This document shows, piece by piece, positions 4,877 through 7,425 of a stretch of DNA of 7,425 nucleotides. The stretch spans positions 1 through 7,425 of the forward strand of contig JASIGS010000748.1 in assembly GCA_030052355.1 (NCBI GenBank), given 5' to 3'. The translations under genes and the position numbers were made by a program. Below the pieces are notes generated by a model. It did not search any database. It saw nothing but the letters and a program-made list of their open reading frames with translations, and was not told the origin of the DNA. Positions within the stretch are counted from its first letter, which is position 1, and every line of letters begins with the position of its first letter. Origin of the DNA: Streptosporangiaceae bacterium. Lineage in GTDB: Bacteria; Actinomycetota; Actinomycetes; Streptosporangiales; Streptosporangiaceae.

Positions 4877-7425
4877 ATGCGACGACTACTGGCCGGGATC
4901 GGCGCACTGACCGCCGCCACGCTGCTGTTCGCGCAGGGGAGCGCGGCAAGCGCCGCGCCCATCGGTACTTCGTCCGCAGCAGGCTCGGCCACGCAGCGGC
5001 CGTTGACGACGGCGCAGGCTGCCGCCCTGTCGCGGGACGTCGACCAGCACGTCATCATCTTCCTCAGGGACGAGCCCGCCATCGTGTCGGGAACCCGGTC
5101 GGCGATGGCGGCCCGCTCGTCGGCCATCGCCGTGAGCCAGAGCGGGATCGTGCACGAGCTGGCGCAGGTGCACGCCACCCGGGTCACCAGCTACCAGCTG
5201 GTCAATGCCGTGGCCGCGACCGTGTCAGCGGGCGAGGAAGCCAGGCTCGAAGCCAACCCGGAGGTCGCTGAGGTCATCCCCGATGCCACGATCCAGCTGG
5301 CGAGCCCGTCGGTAACCACCACGGGAACCAAGACGGCGGCCACCAAGGTCAAGCCGCTGCCCGGCGCCTGCCTGCCCAACGGCGGGGTAGAACTCGAGCC
5401 GGAAGCACTACAGGTCACGAACGTCCAGTCACAGGCCAAAGGCGCCAAGACCGCGCGGTCGCTCGGCTTCACCGGGGCCGGCGTGACCGTCGCCTACATC
5501 GCTGACGGCGTCGACATCCACAACGTGAACTTCATCAAGGCGGACGGCAAGTCGGTCTTCACCGTCTACAAGGACTTCTCCGGCGACGGCACGGATTCCC
5601 CGACTGGCGGGGGCGGCGAGGCGTTCCTGGACGCGAACTCGATAGCCGGGCAGGGCCGCCACGTCTACAACGTGCAGGACTTCGGCGCGCACGCGCTGAC
5701 GCAGAAGTGCAACATCCGCATCGAAGGCGTGGCGCCCGGCGTGAGCCTTGTCGGACTGCGGGTGAGCGGGGTTACCGACGTGACGACGACCTCGGCGTTC
5801 CTCGACGCGATCAACTACGCCACCGTGGTGCACAAGGTGAACGTGCTGAACGAGTCGTTCGGCTCCAACGGCATCCCAGACACCTCGGTGGACGCGATCA
5901 AGGAATTCGACGACGCCGCCGTCAAGGCCGGCATCACCGTGGTGGTGGCAGCCGGCGACTCCTCGCCCGGCACAGACACGATCGCTTCGCCGTCGAGCGA
6001 CCCGAACGTGATCTCGGTGGGCGCCAGCACGGACTTCCGCGCCTACGCCATGTCCGACTTCGGGAACGCCGACGTGTTCGCGCGCAGCGGCTGGCTGGAC
6101 GACAACATCAGCAACAGCAGCTCGACCGGCTTCAACGAGTCAGGCGCGGGGATCGACCTGGTGGCACCCGGCGACGAGAGCTTCACCTCGTGCACCGCCA
6201 ACATCAAGTTCTACCCGGACTGCACGAACTTCCGCGGCGAGGCGTCTGACGTCCAGATCACCGGCGGCACCAGCCAGGCCTCGCCGCTCACCGCGGGAGT
6301 GGCGGCGCTGGTGATCCAGGCATACCGGCACGCGCATCACGACAGCACGCCGTCGCCGTCCGTGGTCAAGCAGATCATCATGAGCTCGGCCACCGACCTC
6401 GGCTCGGCTGGCGACGAGCAGGGCGCCGGCCTGCTCAACGCCTACAAGGCGGTCGAACTCGCCGAGTCGTACAAGGCGAAGCCGGTCGGCGAGACGCTGC
6501 TGACCAGCGTGACCGCGGTCTCCGGGCTGGACCCGGCCGCCAGCAGGCAGGGCCAGATCGACATCCAGGACGAGCCAGGCAGCCCGGAGAGCGCGACGTT
6601 CAAGGTGCAGAACACCGGCGCGACGACACAGACCGTGCACATCTCAGGCCGGCAGCTTGGCGCGCCCAGCCACATCCAGAGCGGGCACGTCGTCGTCACC
6701 AACGCGCGCAGCAAGCACCTGATCGACTTCGCCGGCTACAAGAACAACTACAGCGAGTTCCACTTCACCGTCGCGCGCGGCCAGAACCGGCTGAACGCGT
6801 CGATGTCCTACCCCGGCACGGCCGCCACCTACGTGATGTCGATGGTCCTGATCGACCCCAAGGGCCGGTTCGCCGCTTACTCGTTCCCGCAAGGCGAAAG
6901 CGACGACGCGAACCTTGACGTGATCAACCCGGCGCCTGGCCGGTGGACCGGCATAGTGTTCGCGCCGGTGGCCGGGAAGCCGCTGAACGGCCCCACCGGT
7001 ACCGTGAGGTACCGGGTCAGCACGCAGCGGTTCGTGTCGTTCGGCAAACTCAGCCGCAAGTCGGTGACCCTGGGCAGGGGCAAGTCGGCCACGATCACGT
7101 TGGATGTCCGCACGCCGGCCACAGCTGGCGACGAGACCGGCTCGGTCGTGCTGAACGCGGGCCACGGTGCCAGCACGATCCCGGTGCTGCTGCGCAGCTA
7201 CGTCGACGTGACCACGTCCGCGGCCGGGACCTTCAAGGGCACCCTGACGGGTGGGAACGGCCGTGGCCCCGGCCAGTTTGACTACTACCAGTTCGAGGTG
7301 CCGGCGGACATACCCGCCGTCAACGGCGTGACCGGCATCACCGCGTCGGTGAAGCTGGCCAACGACCCGTCGGACCTCTTCGACACCTTCCTCATCGATC
7401 CCAACGGGCAGACCGACGGCTACGG
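4877..7425 (+). CDS. Secreted subtilisin-fold (S8/S53 clan) serine protease with atypical active site, 3' partial
   Basis: The frame opens at ATG 4877, with GAGG (4865-4868) eight bases upstream, and is still open at the window edge: 849 residues seen. Residues 1-27 form a signal peptide (MRRLL, hydrophobic core, ASA-AP). Residues 57-136 match an inhibitor-I9 propeptide, which would chaperone folding and then be removed. The catalytic domain spans about 195-530: Asp motif VAYIADGVD (D210), GVAPGVSLVGLRV (284-296), DVISVGA-like strand PNVISVGA, and the nucleophile motif GGTSQASP (S466). The usual HGTHVAG histidine motif is missing. Instead there are EAFLD (E248, D252) and QGRHV (259-263), and the oxyanion Asn is replaced by Asp (AAGD, D361). 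Residues from about 540 on form beta-rich C-terminal domains, including a CARDB/Fn3-like strand set near 572-590. The four cysteines (165, 278, 439, 449) allow two disulfides. Secretion and peptidase ancestry are firm. Activity is uncertain because of the altered triad. Confidence 0.9.
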   Translation, partial: MRRLLAGIGALTAATLLFAQGSAASAAPIGTSSAAGSATQRPLTTAQAAALSRDVDQHVIIFLRDEPAIVSGTRSAMAARSSAIAVSQSGIVHELAQVHATRVTSYQLVNAVAATVSAGEEARLEANPEVAEVIPDATIQLASPSVTTTGTKTAATKVKPLPGACLPNGGVELEPEALQVTNVQSQAKGAKTARSLGFTGAGVTVAYIADGVDIHNVNFIKADGKSVFTVYKDFSGDGTDSPTGGGGEAFLDANSIAGQGRHVYNVQDFGAHALTQKCNIRIEGVAPGVSLVGLRVSGVTDVTTTSAFLDAINYATVVHKVNVLNESFGSNGIPDTSVDAIKEFDDAAVKAGITVVVAAGDSSPGTDTIASPSSDPNVISVGASTDFRAYAMSDFGNADVFARSGWLDDNISNSSSTGFNESGAGIDLVAPGDESFTSCTANIKFYPDCTNFRGEASDVQITGGTSQASPLTAGVAALVIQAYRHAHHDSTPSPSVVKQIIMSSATDLGSAGDEQGAGLLNAYKAVELAESYKAKPVGETLLTSVTAVSGLDPAASRQGQIDIQDEPGSPESATFKVQNTGATTQTVHISGRQLGAPSHIQSGHVVVTNARSKHLIDFAGYKNNYSEFHFTVARGQNRLNASMSYPGTAATYVMSMVLIDPKGRFAAYSFPQGESDDANLDVINPAPGRWTGIVFAPVAGKPLNGPTGTVRYRVSTQRFVSFGKLSRKSVTLGRGKSATITLDVRTPATAGDETGSVVLNAGHGASTIPVLLRSYVDVTTSAAGTFKGTLTGGNGRGPGQFDYYQFEVPADIPAVNGVTGITASVKLANDPSDLFDTFLIDPNGQTDGY

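Noticed and set aside
4186..5187. 333-codon open frame on the minus strand across the erm-protease junction
   Set aside because: It is antisense to well-supported Erm and protease coding sequence, has no domain resemblance, and is explained by GC-rich shadow effects.
5707..6249. Arg-rich 180-codon frame inside the protease gene
   Set aside because: It is composed mostly of Arg, Gly and Ala, overlaps the catalytic domain in another frame, and lacks a ribosome-binding site.

Overview
This is a GC-rich window (third codon positions almost all G or C) from the chromosome of an actinomycete-like, high-GC Gram-positive bacterium. GTG starts, an ErmE-type rRNA methyltransferase and two secreted proteins of a kind common in actinomycetes support this. 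I cannot name the genus. There is no RNA gene, CRISPR array, insertion sequence or prophage signal, and no gene-free stretch longer than 134 bases.

Layout. (1) Bases 1-2807, plus strand: the 3' part of a large secreted protein built from nine tandem carboxypeptidase-regulatory-like (Cna-B/transthyretin-type) beta-sandwich units. Each unit carries exactly two cysteines. The true start lies upstream of the window. A strong hairpin follows the stop. (2) 2942-3364, plus: a complete ArfB-type ribosome-rescue hydrolase with a GGQ motif and a basic tail. (3) 3361-3900, minus: a complete DUF1697 protein, convergent with arfB; the two stop codons share one CTAG. (4) 3937-4767, plus: a complete Erm 23S rRNA adenine N6-methyltransferase, divergent from the DUF1697 gene with only 36 bases between start codons. 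A promoter placed so that the transcript would be leaderless is visible. (5) 4877 to the right edge, plus: the first 849 residues of a secreted subtilisin-fold protease with signal peptide and I9 propeptide. It is open at the edge of the window.

How they may fit together. The middle three genes are compactly arranged, and two of them act on the ribosome: ArfB frees stalled ribosomes, and Erm methylates 23S rRNA against macrolide-type drugs. That may be chance or a small translation-stress neighbourhood. The two flanking genes encode exported proteins and are separate transcription units. The most unusual element is the protease. Its active site lacks the HGTHVAG histidine motif of subtilisins, but has an E-x-x-x-D motif, an Asp at the oxyanion position and GTS, an arrangement reminiscent of sedolisins (family S53).
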